In this document: in pieces, positions 35,151 through 46,881 of the stretch
Layout of the letters: every line of letters starts with the position of its first letter
Position numbering within the stretch: position 1 is the first letter of the stretch
Assembly: GCF_004000235.1 (NCBI RefSeq)
Contig: NZ_RCIO01000005.1
Location: 168,940-232,939, forward strand
DNA length: 64,000 nucleotides
From: Mesorhizobium sp. Z1-4
GTDB taxonomy: Bacteria > Pseudomonadota > Alphaproteobacteria > Rhizobiales > Rhizobiaceae
Direction of reading: 5' to 3'
Notes under the pieces: generated by a model
The model's input: the letters and a program-made list of their open reading frames with translations, nothing else
Told to the model about the DNA's origin: nothing
Database searches by the model: none
Made by a program: the position numbers and the translations under genes

Positions 35151-36452
35151 ATGCTTCAGGACAAGGACCGCATCTTCAACAATATCTACGGCCAGTTCGA
35201 CCGCTCGCTGGCCGGCGCGATGAAGCGCGGCCACTGGGACAACACCAAAGCGCTGCTCGGCAAGGGCCGCGACTGGATCATCAACGAGATGAAGGCGTCG
35301 GGCCTGCGTGGCCGTGGCGGCGCCGGCTTCCCGACCGGTCTCAAATGGTCGTTCATGCCCAAGCAGGCCGACCGCCCTTGTTATCTGGTCGTCAATGCGG
35401 ACGAGTCCGAGCCAGGCACCTGCAAGGACCGCGACATCATGCGCCACGACCCGCACACGCTGGTCGAAGGCTGCCTTGTCGCCGGTTTCGCAATGGGCGC
35501 GGAAGCCGCTTACATCTATGTGCGCGGCGAGTTCATCCGCGAGCGCGAGGCGCTGCAGCGCGCTGTCGACGAGGCCTATGAAGCCAAGCTGATCGGCAAG
35601 AACAACAAGAACGGCTACGACTTCGAGATCATCGTCCACCACGGAGCCGGCGCCTATATCTGCGGCGAGGAAACGGCACTTCTGGAAAGCCTGGAGGGCA
35701 AGAAGGGCCAGCCGCGCCTGAAACCGCCATTCCCGGCCAATGTTGGCCTCTATGGCTGCCCGACGACCGTGAACAATGTCGAATCGATCGCCGTCGCGCC
35801 GACCATTTTGCGTCGTGGTGCGGGCTGGTTTGCCTCGTTCGGCCGCGACAACAACAAGGGCACCAAGCTCTTCTGTATTTCCGGCCATGTCGAAACGCCG
35901 TGCACGGTGGAGGAGGCGATGTCGATCTCCTTCCGTGAGCTGATCGAGACGCATTGCGGCGGCATTCGCGGCGGCTGGGACAATCTTCTGGCCGTTATTC
36001 CGGGCGGCGCGTCAGTGCCGCTGGTGCCCGCGCATGAGATCATCGATGCGCCGATGGACTTCGACGGCCTGCGCGACCTGAAATCCGGTCTTGGCACCGC
36101 CGCCGTAATCGTCATGGACAAGTCCACCGACATCGTGAAGGCGATCGCGCGGCTCTCCTATTTCTACAAGCACGAAAGCTGCGGCCAGTGCACGCCGTGC
36201 CGTGAAGGCACCGGCTGGATGTGGCGCGTGATGGAGCGTCTGGTGCGCGGCGAGGCACACAAGCACGAGATCGATATGCTGCTCGACGTGACCAAGCAGG
36301 TCGAAGGCCACACGATCTGTGCGTTGGGCGATGCAGCTGCATGGCCGATCCAGGGGCTGATTCGGCATTTCCGTCCCGAGATCGAGCGCCGCATCGACGA
36401 ATTCACTCGCAATGCGCACCGGGCCGAACCCGCTCTGGTGGCGGCGGAGTAG
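35151..36452 (+). CDS. nuoF: NADH-quinone oxidoreductase subunit F
   Basis: Binds NADH and FMN and holds the [4Fe-4S] cluster N3 (433 residues). Shown by [19 protein letters not shown] (NADH/FMN loop), [41 protein letters not shown] and the cluster motif [16 protein letters not shown] with the distant Cys in [17 protein letters not shown] at 35141-35145 supports the ATG at 35151 over a GTG at 35145. Confidence 0.98.
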   Translation: MLQDKDRIFNNIYGQFDRSLAGAMKRGHWDNTKALLGKGRDWIINEMKASGLRGRGGAGFPTGLKWSFMPKQADRPCYLVVNADESEPGTCKDRDIMRHDPHTLVEGCLVAGFAMGAEAAYIYVRGEFIREREALQRAVDEAYEAKLIGKNNKNGYDFEIIVHHGAGAYICGEETALLESLEGKKGQPRLKPPFPANVGLYGCPTTVNNVESIAVAPTILRRGAGWFASFGRDNNKGTKLFCISGHVETPCTVEEAMSISFRELIETHCGGIRGGWDNLLAVIPGGASVPLVPAHEIIDAPMDFDGLRDLKSGLGTAAVIVMDKSTDIVKAIARLSYFYKHESCGQCTPCREGTGWMWRVMERLVRGEAHKHEIDMLLDVTKQVEGHTICALGDAAAWPIQGLIRHFRPEIERRIDEFTRNAHRAEPALVAAE

Positions 36453-36456
36453 CGCG

Positions 36457-37146
36457 ATGGCAGACTTACGCCATACCGAAGAGATGATCCGGCACATGCA
36501 GGCGGCCGAGCAGCAGTGGGTGCGCGCGGGCAAAAGCCTTGCCGCCATCATGCCGCAGGAGATGGTCGGTGCGTTCAATCTGTTGGCGCATCCGGCTGCG
36601 ATGATGAGTGCCTCTGCCGCGCTCGGTCTCGGCGCTACGAGCCAGGCAACCGGGCTGTGGCTCGGCGCATGGGCGGGCGCAGCGGAAAACTGGCATCGCC
36701 TGGCCTCCGCGCCGCTGGCTGGCAACGACAAGCTGGACAACGAAGCCGCCAAGCGCGTGCGCGAGGCGACCGAGACGCTCATTGCCGATGCGAAGTCGCT
36801 GGCGGAAGAAGTATCGCGCCCGGCGGCCAGACAGCCCGCGCGGAATGTCACGGCTGAAAATGCCAGGCCGGCGGTGGCCGAGAAGGTCGGCGACGCGGTA
36901 TCGGCTCAACCGAAAGCCGAAGCGCGGCCGGACAAACCCGACGATTTGAAGCTGATCACCGGCGTGGGCCCCAAGCTCGAGCAGGTTCTGAACAGCCTCG
37001 GAATCTGGACCTATCGGCGCGTCGCGGACCTTTCTTCAGCCGAGATCGACTGGATCGAGGACTATCTGTCGTTCAAGGGCCGCATCACGCGCGACGACTG
37101 GCTGGGCCAGGCCGCGAAGTTCACCGGCGGTTCGGATGCGTCATGA
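36457..37146 (+). CDS. Complex I operon accessory protein with helix-hairpin-helix domain
   Basis: A 229-residue protein between nuoF and nuoG. The N-terminal part has a helical region (FNLLAHPAAMMSASAALGLGATSQATGLWLG) of the kind seen in phasin-like proteins. A variable linker follows, then a C-terminal domain (PDDLKLITGVGPKLEQVLNS ... RITRDDWLGQAAKF) that is clearly homologous to the NuoE tail in this window. Rhizobiales often carry such a gene here, annotated as hypothetical or as an NADH-ubiquinone dehydrogenase protein. A structural or assembly role in complex I is inferred from position only. Confidence 0.8.
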   Translation: MADLRHTEEMIRHMQAAEQQWVRAGKSLAAIMPQEMVGAFNLLAHPAAMMSASAALGLGATSQATGLWLGAWAGAAENWHRLASAPLAGNDKLDNEAAKRVREATETLIADAKSLAEEVSRPAARQPARNVTAENARPAVAEKVGDAVSAQPKAEARPDKPDDLKLITGVGPKLEQVLNSLGIWTYRRVADLSSAEIDWIEDYLSFKGRITRDDWLGQAAKFTGGSDAS

Positions 37147-37208
37147 CCGGGAATTATTTGATAGGCGCGCTGCGCGAGACATCGCACGGCGCACGGGGAT
37201 AAGCAGGA

Positions 37209-39290
37209 ATGGCTAAGCTCAAGGTCGACGGCAAAGAGATCGAAGTACCCGACCACTACACGCTGCTGCAGGCGGCGGAGGAGGCGGGCGCGGAGGTGCC
37301 GCGTTTCTGTTTCCACGAGCGGCTGTCGATCGCCGGCAACTGCCGCATGTGTCTGGTCGAAGTGAAGGGCGGCCCGCCCAAGCCTGCGGCCTCCTGCGCC
37401 ATGGGCGTGCGCGATCTGCGCCCCGGACCCAATGGCGAGCCGCCGGAGGTTTTCACCAACACGCCGATGGTCAAGAAGGCCCGCGAAGGCGTGATGGAGT
37501 TCCTGCTGATCAACCATCCGCTGGATTGCCCGATCTGCGATCAGGGCGGCGAGTGCGATCTCCAGGACCAGGCAATGGCCTTCGGCGTCGATGCCTCACG
37601 CTACCAGGAAAACAAGCGCGCGGTGGAAGACAAATATATCGGTCCGCTGGTCAAGACGATCATGACGCGCTGCATCCACTGCACCCGCTGCGTCCGCTTC
37701 ACCACCGAAGTTGCCGGCATTTCCGAACTCGGCCTGATCGGCCGCGGCGAGGACGCCGAGATCACCACCTATCTCGAACAGGCGATGACCTCGGAGCTGC
37801 AGGGCAATGTCATCGACCTTTGCCCGGTCGGCGCGCTGACCTCGCGTCCTTATGCCTTCCAGGCACGCCCGTGGGAGCTGTCGAAGACCGAATCGATCGA
37901 CGTGATGGACGCTGTCGGCTCCTCGATCCGCGTCGACACGCGCGGCCGCGAAGTGATGCGCATTCTGCCGCGTATCAACGAGCAGGTGAACGAGGAGTGG
38001 ATCTCCGACAAGACGCGTTTCATCTGGGATGGCCTGCGCACGCAGCGCCTCGACCGGCCTTATATCCGCCGCCGCGGCAAGCTGGTGCCTGCTAGCTGGC
38101 CTGAAGCCTTTGCCGCGATCAGGGACGCGGTTGCCAAGACCAGCGGCGACAAGATTGGCGCTATCGCTGGCGACATGGCGACCGTCGAGGAGATGTTCGC
38201 GCTCAAGCAGCTGATGGAGTCGCTTGGGTCGGCCAATATCGACTGCCGCCAGGATGGCGCGGCACTTGATCCGTCGGCCGGGCGGGCAAGTTACATCTTC
38301 AACCCGACGATCGACGGCATCGAAGATGCCGATGCGCTGCTGATCGTGGGCGCAAATCCGCGCTTCGAAGCGTCCGTGCTGAATGCCCGCATCCGCAAGC
38401 GCTGGCGCATGGGCGATTTCCCGGTCGGCGTGATCGGCGACATGGGCGACCTGCGCTACGACCATGAAGTGTTGGGCGCCGGCACGGAAACGCTGAAGGA
38501 ACTTGCCGACGGCAAGCACAAATTCGCCTCCGTTCTGAAGCGCGCCAAGCGCCCGATGATCATCGTCGGGCAGGGGGCGCTGGCCCGCACCGACGGTGCC
38601 GCGATTCTCGGCCTCGCCGCGAAGCTGGCGGAAGCAACAGGCACGGTAAAGGGCGACTGGAACGGCTTTGGCGTTCTGCATACGGCGGCAGCGCGCGTTG
38701 GCGGCCTCGACATCGGCTTTGTTCCCGGCGCCGGCGGCAAGGATGCTTCGGCCATGATGGGTGCGCTCGACGTGCTCTTCCTGCTCGGTGCAGACGAATT
38801 CGACATGGGCAAGATCGGCGACGCATTCACCGTCTATGTCGGCAGCCATGGCGATGCCGGAGCACACCGTGCAGACGTAATCCTGCCGGGCGCGACTTAC
38901 ACCGAAAAGTCAGGCACTTACGTCAATACGGAAGGCCGCGTGCAGATGACCAATCGCGCCGGTTTCGCGCCGGGCGAGGGCAAGGAAGACTGGGCGATCC
39001 TCAGGGCGCTGTCCGATGTTCTCGGCCATAAGCTGCCATTCGATTCGCTGCAGCAATTGCGGGCCGCACTTTATGGCGAGTACCCGCATCTTGCGCGGCT
39101 CGACGAGATCGAACCGGGCGATGCAAGCGCGATTTCCGCGTTGGCGAAACAGGGCGGCCGGCTCAACAAGGCGCCATTCGTTTCGGCGGTGACGGACTTC
39201 TACATGACAAACCCGATCGCACGCGCTTCCGCCGTAATGGCGGAGTGCTCCGCACTGGCGCGCGGCGGGTTCAAGCAAGCGGCGGAATAG
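37209..39290 (+). CDS. nuoG: NADH-quinone oxidoreductase subunit G
   Basis: The largest peripheral-arm subunit (693 residues), holding several iron-sulfur clusters. The N-terminal [2Fe-2S] domain shows [19 protein letters not shown]. The His-Cys cluster region is [17 protein letters not shown], and the next cluster has [11 protein letters not shown] and [13 protein letters not shown] molybdopterin-type domain without cofactor follows ([41 protein letters not shown]). The 62 bases before it contain no gene. Confidence 0.98.
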   Translation: MAKLKVDGKEIEVPDHYTLLQAAEEAGAEVPRFCFHERLSIAGNCRMCLVEVKGGPPKPAASCAMGVRDLRPGPNGEPPEVFTNTPMVKKAREGVMEFLLINHPLDCPICDQGGECDLQDQAMAFGVDASRYQENKRAVEDKYIGPLVKTIMTRCIHCTRCVRFTTEVAGISELGLIGRGEDAEITTYLEQAMTSELQGNVIDLCPVGALTSRPYAFQARPWELSKTESIDVMDAVGSSIRVDTRGREVMRILPRINEQVNEEWISDKTRFIWDGLRTQRLDRPYIRRRGKLVPASWPEAFAAIRDAVAKTSGDKIGAIAGDMATVEEMFALKQLMESLGSANIDCRQDGAALDPSAGRASYIFNPTIDGIEDADALLIVGANPRFEASVLNARIRKRWRMGDFPVGVIGDMGDLRYDHEVLGAGTETLKELADGKHKFASVLKRAKRPMIIVGQGALARTDGAAILGLAAKLAEATGTVKGDWNGFGVLHTAAARVGGLDIGFVPGAGGKDASAMMGALDVLFLLGADEFDMGKIGDAFTVYVGSHGDAGAHRADVILPGATYTEKSGTYVNTEGRVQMTNRAGFAPGEGKEDWAILRALSDVLGHKLPFDSLQQLRAALYGEYPHLARLDEIEPGDASAISALAKQGGRLNKAPFVSAVTDFYMTNPIARASAVMAECSALARGGFKQAAE

Positions 39291-39299
39291 GACCGGACG

Positions 39300-40340
39300 A
39301 TGGACTTCTTCACCACCTATCTGCTGCCGCTCATCATCGTCGTTGGGCAGTCGTTGCTGCTGCTGGTCGTGCTGCTCGTTTTCACGGCGTTCATTCTCTA
39401 TGCCGACCGCAAGGTCTGGGCGGCGGTGCAACTGCGCCGCGGGCCCAATGTTGTCGGTCCCTGGGGGTTGCTGCAGTCCTTCGCCGACCTGCTCAAATTC
39501 GTCTTCAAGGAGCCGGTCATACCATCCGGCGCCAACAAGGGCGTGTTCCTGCTTGCTCCGATGGTTTCGGCGCTGCTGGCGCTGGCAACCTGGGCCGTGA
39601 TTCCGGTCGCCGAGGGCTGGGCGATTGCCGACATCAATGTCGGCATCCTGTTCATCTTCGCCATCGCCTCGCTTGAGGTCTACGGCGTCATCATGGGCGG
39701 CTGGGCCTCCAACTCGAAATACCCGTTCCTGGGCGCGCTGCGCTCGGCTGCGCAGATGGTCTCCTACGAGGTGTCAATCGGCTTCGTTATCGTGACTGTT
39801 CTGCTTGCGGTCGGTTCGCTCAACCTGACCGACATCGTGCTCGCGCAGGGCGATGGCCTGGGCACCATGATGGGCCTGCCGAACTCGTTCCTCGACTGGC
39901 ATTGGCTGGCGCTGTTCCCGATGTTCGTGGTGTTCTTCATATCCGCGCTTGCCGAGACCAACCGCCCGCCCTTCGATCTTGTGGAGGCGGAGTCCGAACT
40001 CGTCGCCGGCCATATGATCGAGTATTCGTCCACGCCTTACATGCTCTACATGCTGGGCGAATACATCGCGATTCTGCTGATGTGTGCGCTGACGACGATC
40101 CTGTTCCTTGGCGGCTGGCTGCCGCCGGTGGATGTCTGGTTCCTGAACTGGGTGCCGGGCGTCGTCTGGTTCGTGCTCAAAGTGACCGCCGTCTTCTTCA
40201 TGATCTCCATGGTGAAGGCGTTTGTGCCGCGCTACCGCTATGACCAGCTGATGCGCCTTGGCTGGAAGGTTTTCCTGCCGCTCTCGCTGTTCATGGTCGT
40301 CGCGACGGCAGCCGTGCTCAAGCTTGTGGGAGCCGCATGA
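39300..40340 (+). CDS. nuoH: NADH-quinone oxidoreductase subunit H
   Basis: A membrane subunit that forms the quinone entry channel (346 residues, about eight helices). Shown by [59 protein letters not shown] and AGHMIEYSS. It starts nine bases after the nuoG stop. Confidence 0.98.
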   Translation: MDFFTTYLLPLIIVVGQSLLLLVVLLVFTAFILYADRKVWAAVQLRRGPNVVGPWGLLQSFADLLKFVFKEPVIPSGANKGVFLLAPMVSALLALATWAVIPVAEGWAIADINVGILFIFAIASLEVYGVIMGGWASNSKYPFLGALRSAAQMVSYEVSIGFVIVTVLLAVGSLNLTDIVLAQGDGLGTMMGLPNSFLDWHWLALFPMFVVFFISALAETNRPPFDLVEAESELVAGHMIEYSSTPYMLYMLGEYIAILLMCALTTILFLGGWLPPVDVWFLNWVPGVVWFVLKVTAVFFMISMVKAFVPRYRYDQLMRLGWKVFLPLSLFMVVATAAVLKLVGAA

Positions 40341-40378
40341 TGCGCTGGACCGTAAATCAGGATTTTGGAGGCTGAACG

Positions 40379-40870
40379 ATGTCTGCTATCGCCCAAGCTG
40401 CAAAATCGCTCATCCTGAAGGAGTTCGTTGGCGCGTTCTTCCTCTCGATGCGCCAGTTTTTCGCGCCCAAGCATACCGTGAACTATCCCTTCGAGAAGGG
40501 GCCGGTGAGCCCGCGCTTTCGCGGCGAGCATGCGCTGCGCCGTTATCCCAACGGCGAGGAGCGCTGCATCGCCTGCAAGCTGTGCGAGGCGATCTGCCCC
40601 GCCCAGTCGATCACCATCGAGGCCGGGCCGCGGCGCAATGACGGCACGCGCCGCACGGTGCGCTACGACATCGACATGGTGAAGTGCATTTATTGCGGCT
40701 TCTGCCAGGAAGCCTGTCCGGTCGACGCGATCGTCGAAGGCCCGAATTTCGAGTTCGCCGCGGAGACCCGCGAAGAACTCTATTACGACAAGGACAAGCT
40801 CTTGGCGAACGGCGATCGCTGGGAGCGCGAACTGGCGCGCAACATCGCGCTCGACGCGCCGTACCGCTAA
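40379..40870 (+). CDS. nuoI: NADH-quinone oxidoreductase subunit I
   Basis: A ferredoxin-like subunit with two [4Fe-4S] clusters, N6a and N6b (163 residues). The two motifs are [16 protein letters not shown] and [16 protein letters not shown]. The N-terminal amphipathic part ([19 protein letters not shown]) anchors it to the membrane arm. A gap of 112 bases to nuoJ holds no gene. Confidence 0.98.
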   Translation: MSAIAQAAKSLILKEFVGAFFLSMRQFFAPKHTVNYPFEKGPVSPRFRGEHALRRYPNGEERCIACKLCEAICPAQSITIEAGPRRNDGTRRTVRYDIDMVKCIYCGFCQEACPVDAIVEGPNFEFAAETREELYYDKDKLLANGDRWERELARNIALDAPYR

Positions 40871-40982
40871 GGCGGGGACGGGGACGAATTGAAAGTGGAC
40901 GGGCAAAAGTCGCTCGTCTAAGAGACACGCGGCTTCAGGCAGCCTGAGGGGCAGAGACCCTTCAAAGGAGAACGGGGTACCC

Positions 40983-41603
40983 ATGCTGACAGGACTGGAA
41001 GCGATCTTCTTCTACCTGTTCGCCTTTGTGGCGGTGGCGTCGGCATTCATGGTGATTGCCGCGCGCAATCCCGTGCATTCGGTGCTTTATCTCATCCTGA
41101 CCTTCTTCAACGCTGCTGCGCTGTTCCTGCTGACGGGCGCCGAGTTCCTGGCGATGATCATGCTCGTTGTCTATGTCGGCGCGGTCGCGGTGCTGTTCCT
41201 GTTCGTCGTGATGATGCTGGATGTCGATTTCGCCGAGCTGAAAAGCGGCGCGCTGCACTATGCGCCGATTGGCGCTTTGGTCGGCATCGTGCTTGCTGCG
41301 GAGCTGATCATCGTTGCCGGCGGCTATGTGTTTTCGCCTGAACTCGGCACCGTTATCGCGCAACCGACGCCGGATCTGGCCGACAGGCACAACACGGCAG
41401 CGCTGGGCGACATTCTCTATACGGAATACATTTACTTCTTCCAGATCGCGGGCCTGGTGCTGCTGGTGGCCATGATTGGCGCCATCGTGCTGACGCTGCG
41501 CCACAAGGAAGGCGTCAAGCGCCAGTCGATCCCGGCGCAGGTGGCGCGCACACCGGCCACTGCGATCGAGATCCGCAAGGTCGAATCGGACAAGGGGATA
41601 TGA
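40983..41603 (+). CDS. nuoJ: NADH-quinone oxidoreductase subunit J
   Basis: A five-helix membrane subunit (206 residues) next to the quinone channel. Shown by [54 protein letters not shown] and the last helix [20 protein letters not shown]. The hydrophilic C-terminus is longer than in E. coli, as usual for alphaproteobacteria. Confidence 0.97.
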   Translation: MLTGLEAIFFYLFAFVAVASAFMVIAARNPVHSVLYLILTFFNAAALFLLTGAEFLAMIMLVVYVGAVAVLFLFVVMMLDVDFAELKSGALHYAPIGALVGIVLAAELIIVAGGYVFSPELGTVIAQPTPDLADRHNTAALGDILYTEYIYFFQIAGLVLLVAMIGAIVLTLRHKEGVKRQSIPAQVARTPATAIEIRKVESDKGI

Positions 41604-41605
41604 CG

Positions 41606-41914
41606 ATGGAAGTCGGCATCGGCCACTATCTCACGCTGTCAGCCGTGCTGTTCACGCTGGGCGTGTTCGGCATCTTCCTGAACCGGAAAAACGTCATCGT
41701 CATCCTGATGTCGATCGAGCTGATCCTGCTCGCGGTCAACATAAACTTCGTGGCCTTCTCGGCCGTGCTGGGCGATCTGGTAGGGCAGGTCTTTGCGCTG
41801 TTCGTGCTTACCGTTGCGGCGGCCGAAGCAGCAATCGGCCTGGCCATTCTGGTCGTGTTCTTCCGCAACCGCGGCTCGATCGCGGTCGAAGACGTCAACA
41901 TGATGAAGGGCTGA
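41606..41914 (+). CDS. nuoK: NADH-quinone oxidoreductase subunit K
   Basis: A three-helix antiporter-like subunit of 102 residues with the buried glutamates of the proton path ([37 protein letters not shown]). The start [11 protein letters not shown] at 41606 matches the family. An ATG at 41600 in a four-base overlap with the nuoJ stop would add Met-Thr and is equally possible. Confidence 0.97.
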   Translation: MEVGIGHYLTLSAVLFTLGVFGIFLNRKNVIVILMSIELILLAVNINFVAFSAVLGDLVGQVFALFVLTVAAAEAAIGLAILVVFFRNRGSIAVEDVNMMKG

Positions 41915-41927
41915 GCGGGCGGACCTT

Positions 41928-43913
41928 ATGTATCAAGCCATCGTCTTCCTGCCGCTTGTCGGCTTTCTGATTGCCGGCCTGTTCGGCCGCTCGATCGGCG
42001 CAAAGGCGTCGGAATATGTCACCACCGGCCTGCTGATCGTCTCGGCGGTATTGTCCTGGATCGCCTTTTTTGCGGTCGCGATGGGCGATGGCGAAGCCTT
42101 CACGGTCCCGATGCTGCGCTTCATCGAATCCGGCGCGCTCCAGTCCGACTGGTCGCTCAGGATCGACACGCTGACGGTCGTTATGCTCGTCGTCGTCAAC
42201 ACCGTTTCGGCGCTGGTCCACGTCTATTCTATCGGCTACATGCACCACGACCCGCACCGGCCGCGCTTCTTCGCCTATCTGTCGTTGTTCACCTTCGCCA
42301 TGCTGATGCTGGTGACGTCGAACAATTTGGTCCAGATGTTCTTCGGCTGGGAGGGCGTCGGCCTCGCCTCCTATCTGCTGATCGGTTTCTGGTACAAGAA
42401 ACCTTCGGCCAACGCGGCGGCGATCAAGGCCTTCGTGGTCAACCGGGTCGGCGATTTCGGTTTCGCGCTCGGCATTTTCGGTGTCTTCGTGCTGTTCGGC
42501 TCGATCAACCTCGATACGGTGTTCGCCAATGCGGCGACATTCCTGCCGGTCGAGGGTGCCGACCACGGCGATGTCGCCCTCAACTTCCTCGGCTACGCGC
42601 TCGACCCGCATGCGGCGCTCAACATCGTGTGCCTGCTGCTCTTCATGGGGGCGATGGGCAAGTCGGCACAGGTGCCGCTGCACACCTGGCTGCCGGACGC
42701 GATGGAAGGCCCGACACCGGTCTCTGCCCTGATCCACGCCGCGACGATGGTGACCGCCGGCGTGTTCATGCTGGCGCGTCTTTCGCCGCTGTTCGAGCTG
42801 GCGCATGTGGCACTTCTGGTGGTGACATTCATCGGCGCGCTGACGGCATTTTTCGCCGCGACCGTCGGTTTGGTTCAGAACGACATCAAGCGCGTGATCG
42901 CCTATTCGACCTGCTCGCAGCTGGGTTACATGTTCGTGGCGATCGGCCTCGGCTTCTATTCCGCCGCGATCTTCCATCTGTTCACGCATGCCTTCTTCAA
43001 GGCGCTGCTGTTCCTCGGTTCGGGTTCGGTGATCCATGCCGTCTCCGACGAGCAGGACATGCGCAAGATGGGTGGGCTGCGCAAGCTCATCCCGACCACC
43101 TACTGGATGATGGTCATAGGCACGATCGCACTGACCGGGGTGGGTATCCCCGCAACCGTGATCGGCACCGCCGGCTTTTTCTCCAAGGACGCGATCATCG
43201 AGGGGGCGTTCGTGGGTCACAATGCACTGGCGGGCTTTGCCTTCGCGGCGCTGGTGATAGCTGCGGTGTTCACCAGCTTCTACTCCTGGCGCCTGATCTT
43301 CATGACCTTCCACGGCAAGCCGCGTGCCACCGCGGACGTGATGCACCACGTGCATGAATCGCCTCCGGTGATGCTGGTGCCGCTGTTCGTGCTCGCCGTT
43401 GGTGCGCTGGCTGCCGGTTTCCTGTTCCACGACTGGTTCATCGGCCACGAATACGACCACTTCTGGAAAGGCGCGCTGTTCACGTTGCCCGACAATCATA
43501 TCCTGCACGAGTTCCATGAAGTACCGATGTGGGTGAAGCTGTCGCCGCTTGTTGCGATGCTGCTCGGCTTCTTCACAGCCTGGCATTTCTACATCCGCTC
43601 GCCCAACACGCCCAAGGCACTGGCAGAGCGTCACCGCGGCCTTTACCTCTTCTTGCTCAACAAGTGGTATTTCGACGAGCTCTACGACTTCCTGTTTGTG
43701 CGGCCCGCGAAACGCCTTGGCCACTTCCTATGGAAGAAGGGCGATGGCTGGCTGATCGACGGCTTCGGCCCTGACGGGGTTTCCTCCCGCGTGATCGACG
43801 TCACCCAGCGCGTCGTGAAGCTGCAGAGCGGATATCTTTATCATTACGCATTCGCCATGCTGATCGGTGTGGCAGCCCTCGTGACCTGGATGATGCTTGG
43901 AGGCGCCAACTAA
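41928..43913 (+). CDS. nuoL: NADH-quinone oxidoreductase subunit L
   Basis: A proton-pumping antiporter-like subunit at the distal end of the membrane arm (661 residues). Shown by [62 protein letters not shown] (quoted in shorter parts: [17 protein letters not shown] and [15 protein letters not shown]), [20 protein letters not shown] and a long C-terminal lateral helix region. It overlaps nuoM by one base. Confidence 0.98.
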   Translation: MYQAIVFLPLVGFLIAGLFGRSIGAKASEYVTTGLLIVSAVLSWIAFFAVAMGDGEAFTVPMLRFIESGALQSDWSLRIDTLTVVMLVVVNTVSALVHVYSIGYMHHDPHRPRFFAYLSLFTFAMLMLVTSNNLVQMFFGWEGVGLASYLLIGFWYKKPSANAAAIKAFVVNRVGDFGFALGIFGVFVLFGSINLDTVFANAATFLPVEGADHGDVALNFLGYALDPHAALNIVCLLLFMGAMGKSAQVPLHTWLPDAMEGPTPVSALIHAATMVTAGVFMLARLSPLFELAHVALLVVTFIGALTAFFAATVGLVQNDIKRVIAYSTCSQLGYMFVAIGLGFYSAAIFHLFTHAFFKALLFLGSGSVIHAVSDEQDMRKMGGLRKLIPTTYWMMVIGTIALTGVGIPATVIGTAGFFSKDAIIEGAFVGHNALAGFAFAALVIAAVFTSFYSWRLIFMTFHGKPRATADVMHHVHESPPVMLVPLFVLAVGALAAGFLFHDWFIGHEYDHFWKGALFTLPDNHILHEFHEVPMWVKLSPLVAMLLGFFTAWHFYIRSPNTPKALAERHRGLYLFLLNKWYFDELYDFLFVRPAKRLGHFLWKKGDGWLIDGFGPDGVSSRVIDVTQRVVKLQSGYLYHYAFAMLIGVAALVTWMMLGGAN

Positions 43914-45424
43914 TGTCCGGCTGGCCCTTCCTTTCCACTGTCACCTTTCTGCCGCTTGTCGGTGCGTTCCTGATCCTTCTGATCCGGGACGACGGCCGGT
44001 CGGCGCGGCGCAACATTCGCAACGTCGCGCTGCTCACGACGGTCTTCACCTTCGTTCTGTCGCTCTTCATCTGGATCGGTTTCGACAATTCCGACCCCGG
44101 TTTCCAGTTTGTGGAACGGGTGGAATGGCTCGACAGCGGCATCTCCTACCATATGGGCGTCGACGGCATTTCCATGCTGTTCGTCATCCTCACGACCTTC
44201 CTGATGCCGCTCTGCATCCTGGCGTCGTGGGAATCGGTGGAGAAACGCGTCAAGGAATACATGATTGCGTTTCTGATCCTGGAAACGCTGATGATCGGCG
44301 TGTTCTGCGCGCTCGACCTGGTGCTGTTCTACGTCTTCTTCGAAGCCGGGCTGATCCCGATGTTCCTCATCATCGGTGTCTGGGGCGGCAAGCGGCGCAT
44401 TTATGCCAGCTTCAAGTTCTTCCTCTACACGCTGCTCGGCTCGGTCCTGATGCTGCTCGCCATCATGGCGATGTACTGGCAGGCCGGCACGATGGATATC
44501 CCGACACTTCTGGGACACGACTTCCCGGCCGGCATGCAGCAATGGCTCTGGCTTGCCTTCTTCGCCTCGTTTGCGGTGAAGATGCCTATGTGGCCGGTTC
44601 ACACCTGGCTGCCGGACGCGCATGTCGAGGCGCCGACGGCGGGCTCGGTCATCCTGGCCGGCATCCTGCTGAAGATGGGTGGTTACGGCTTCCTGCGGTT
44701 CTCGCTGCCGATGTTCCCGGACGCCTCGCTTTATTTCCAGCCGCTGGTGTTCGCGCTTTCCATTATCGCCATCATCTACACCTCGCTGGTGGCGCTGATG
44801 CAGGAAGACATCAAGAAGCTGATCGCCTATTCCTCTGTCGCCCATATGGGCTACGTAACGATGGGCATCTTCGCGATGAACATCGAAGGCATCCAGGGCG
44901 GCATCTACCAGATGCTGTCGCACGGGCTGGTTTCCGGCGCCCTGTTCCTGTGTGTCGGAGTTATCTACGACCGTATGCACACCCGCGAGATCGCGGCCTA
45001 TGGCGGGCTCGTCAACAACATGCCGAAATACGCCGTCGTGTTCCTGATCTTCACGATGGCCAATGTCGGCTTGCCGGGCACGAGCGGCTTCGTCGGTGAG
45101 TTCCTGACGCTGCTGGCGGTGTTCAAGGTCAACACCTGGGTCGCGCTGTTTGCAACCACCGGCGTCATATTGTCCGCCGCCTATGCGCTTTGGCTTTACC
45201 GGCGCGTGGTCTTCGGCGCACTCACCAAGGACAGCCTGAAGAACCTGCTCGACCTCAACCCGCGCGAGCGTGCCGTGATCTACCCGCTGGTCGTACTGGT
45301 CATCTTCTTCGGCGTTTATCCCGCGCCGATCCTCGACGCGACCGCGGCTTCCGTGGACGCGCTGGTCAACAGTCTCACATTGTCGCTCGACGTCGCTGAT
45401 GCGGCGGCGCCAGCCGGCCATTAG
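43913..45424 (+). CDS. nuoM: NADH-quinone oxidoreductase subunit M
   Basis: A second antiporter-like proton-pumping subunit (503 residues, about 14 helices). Shown by [59 protein letters not shown] and [20 protein letters not shown]. The antisense strand is open for almost the same length, an effect of GC-biased codons rather than a gene. Confidence 0.98.
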   Translation: MSGWPFLSTVTFLPLVGAFLILLIRDDGRSARRNIRNVALLTTVFTFVLSLFIWIGFDNSDPGFQFVERVEWLDSGISYHMGVDGISMLFVILTTFLMPLCILASWESVEKRVKEYMIAFLILETLMIGVFCALDLVLFYVFFEAGLIPMFLIIGVWGGKRRIYASFKFFLYTLLGSVLMLLAIMAMYWQAGTMDIPTLLGHDFPAGMQQWLWLAFFASFAVKMPMWPVHTWLPDAHVEAPTAGSVILAGILLKMGGYGFLRFSLPMFPDASLYFQPLVFALSIIAIIYTSLVALMQEDIKKLIAYSSVAHMGYVTMGIFAMNIEGIQGGIYQMLSHGLVSGALFLCVGVIYDRMHTREIAAYGGLVNNMPKYAVVFLIFTMANVGLPGTSGFVGEFLTLLAVFKVNTWVALFATTGVILSAAYALWLYRRVVFGALTKDSLKNLLDLNPRERAVIYPLVVLVIFFGVYPAPILDATAASVDALVNSLTLSLDVADAAAPAGH

Positions 45425-45441
45425 GAAGGCTCACAACGGTT

Positions 45442-46878
45442 ATGACGCCCGAACTTTCCGCCAGCCTCACACTCGCAACGCCGGAGCTCATTCTGGCCGT
45501 CGGCGCCATGGCGCTGCTTATGATCGGCGTTTTTTCCGGTGAGCGCGCCAACAACACGGTGACAGGTCTTACCGTCGCACTTCTAGCCGCGATCGGTGCC
45601 TGGATGCTGTTTTTCCCCGCCGATGGCGAGGCATTCGGCGGTGCGTTCGTGAACGATCCCTTCGCGCGGTTCATGAAGATCGTCACGCTGATCGGCTCGC
45701 TGGTCACGCTTGCCATGTCGGTCGGGTTCGCACGCGAGGAAAAGTTCGACCGTTTCGAGTACCCGATCCTGATCATGCTGGCGACGCTGGGCATGATGCT
45801 GATGATTTCGGCCAACGACATGATCGCGCTTTATCTCGGCCTCGAGCTGCAGTCTCTGGCCCTCTATGTCGTGGCGGCGATCAACCGGGACAATGTCCGC
45901 TCTACCGAAGCCGGGCTGAAGTACTTTGTTCTGGGCGCGTTGTCGTCGGGCATGCTGCTCTACGGCGTTTCCTTGGTCTACGGCTACACCGGAGCGACCG
46001 GGTTCGATGCGATAGCGGGGCAGCTCGCAGGCGGCGAGCGCCAGCTCGGTCTGGTCTTCGGCCTCGTCTTCGTACTGGCCGGACTTGCCTTCAAGATTTC
46101 GGCCGTGCCGTTCCATATGTGGACGCCGGATGTTTACGAAGGCGCGCCGACGCCTGTGACGGCCTTCTTCGCAGCCGCGCCCAAAATGGCCGCGATGGCG
46201 CTGCTGGTGCGCGTTGTCATGGGCGCGTTCGAGCCTATTTCCGCCGACTGGCAGCAGATCATCGTATTCGTTTCGATCGCCTCGATGCTGCTGGGCGCAT
46301 TTGCGGCCATCGGCCAGCGTAACATCAAGCGGCTGATGGCCTACTCCTCGATCGGCCACATGGGCTTCGCGCTGGTCGGCCTTGCCGCCAATTCCGAGGC
46401 AGGCGTGCGCGGCGTCGTCATCTACATGCTGATCTACATGATCATGACGCTCGGCACCTTTGCCTTCATCCTCGCCATGCGCCGCAAGGAAGGCATGGTC
46501 GAGGATATCGAAGATCTGGCAGGCCTATCGAGCACCAATCCGGTGATGGCGACGGTGCTGACGGTGCTGATGTTTTCGCTGGCCGGCATTCCGCCGCTCG
46601 CCGGATTCTGGGCGAAATGGTACGTCTTCCTGGCTGCCATCGACTCCGGCCTTTATGCGCTTGCCGTCATCGGCGTTCTGGCTTCGGTCGTGGGGGCGTT
46701 CTACTACCTGCGCATCATCAAGCTGATGTGGTTCGACGAGCCGGTGGGTGGCTTTGTGCCGATGGCGGGCGAACTGCGCCTGGTGCTGGCGGCTTCCGGT
46801 GCCTTCGTCCTGTTCTACGTCTTCATCGGTGCACCGATCGCGCAGATGGCGGAAGCTGCCGCGGCGACCTATTTCTAG
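45442..46878 (+). CDS. nuoN: NADH-quinone oxidoreductase subunit N
   Basis: The third antiporter-like subunit (478 residues). Shown by [65 protein letters not shown] and [20 protein letters not shown]. It ends the core nuo set. birA begins three bases after its stop, so the transcript continues. Confidence 0.98.
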   Translation: MTPELSASLTLATPELILAVGAMALLMIGVFSGERANNTVTGLTVALLAAIGAWMLFFPADGEAFGGAFVNDPFARFMKIVTLIGSLVTLAMSVGFAREEKFDRFEYPILIMLATLGMMLMISANDMIALYLGLELQSLALYVVAAINRDNVRSTEAGLKYFVLGALSSGMLLYGVSLVYGYTGATGFDAIAGQLAGGERQLGLVFGLVFVLAGLAFKISAVPFHMWTPDVYEGAPTPVTAFFAAAPKMAAMALLVRVVMGAFEPISADWQQIIVFVSIASMLLGAFAAIGQRNIKRLMAYSSIGHMGFALVGLAANSEAGVRGVVIYMLIYMIMTLGTFAFILAMRRKEGMVEDIEDLAGLSSTNPVMATVLTVLMFSLAGIPPLAGFWAKWYVFLAAIDSGLYALAVIGVLASVVGAFYYLRIIKLMWFDEPVGGFVPMAGELRLVLAASGAFVLFYVFIGAPIAQMAEAAAATYF

Positions 46879-46881
46879 CTG

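Noticed and set aside
43910..45424. Long open frame antisense to nuoM, almost the same length, and similar long antisense frames opposite nuoL, lon and clpX
   Set aside because: They mirror the codon bias of GC-rich true genes, give low-complexity Arg/His/Gln-rich proteins, and lack ribosome sites and families.
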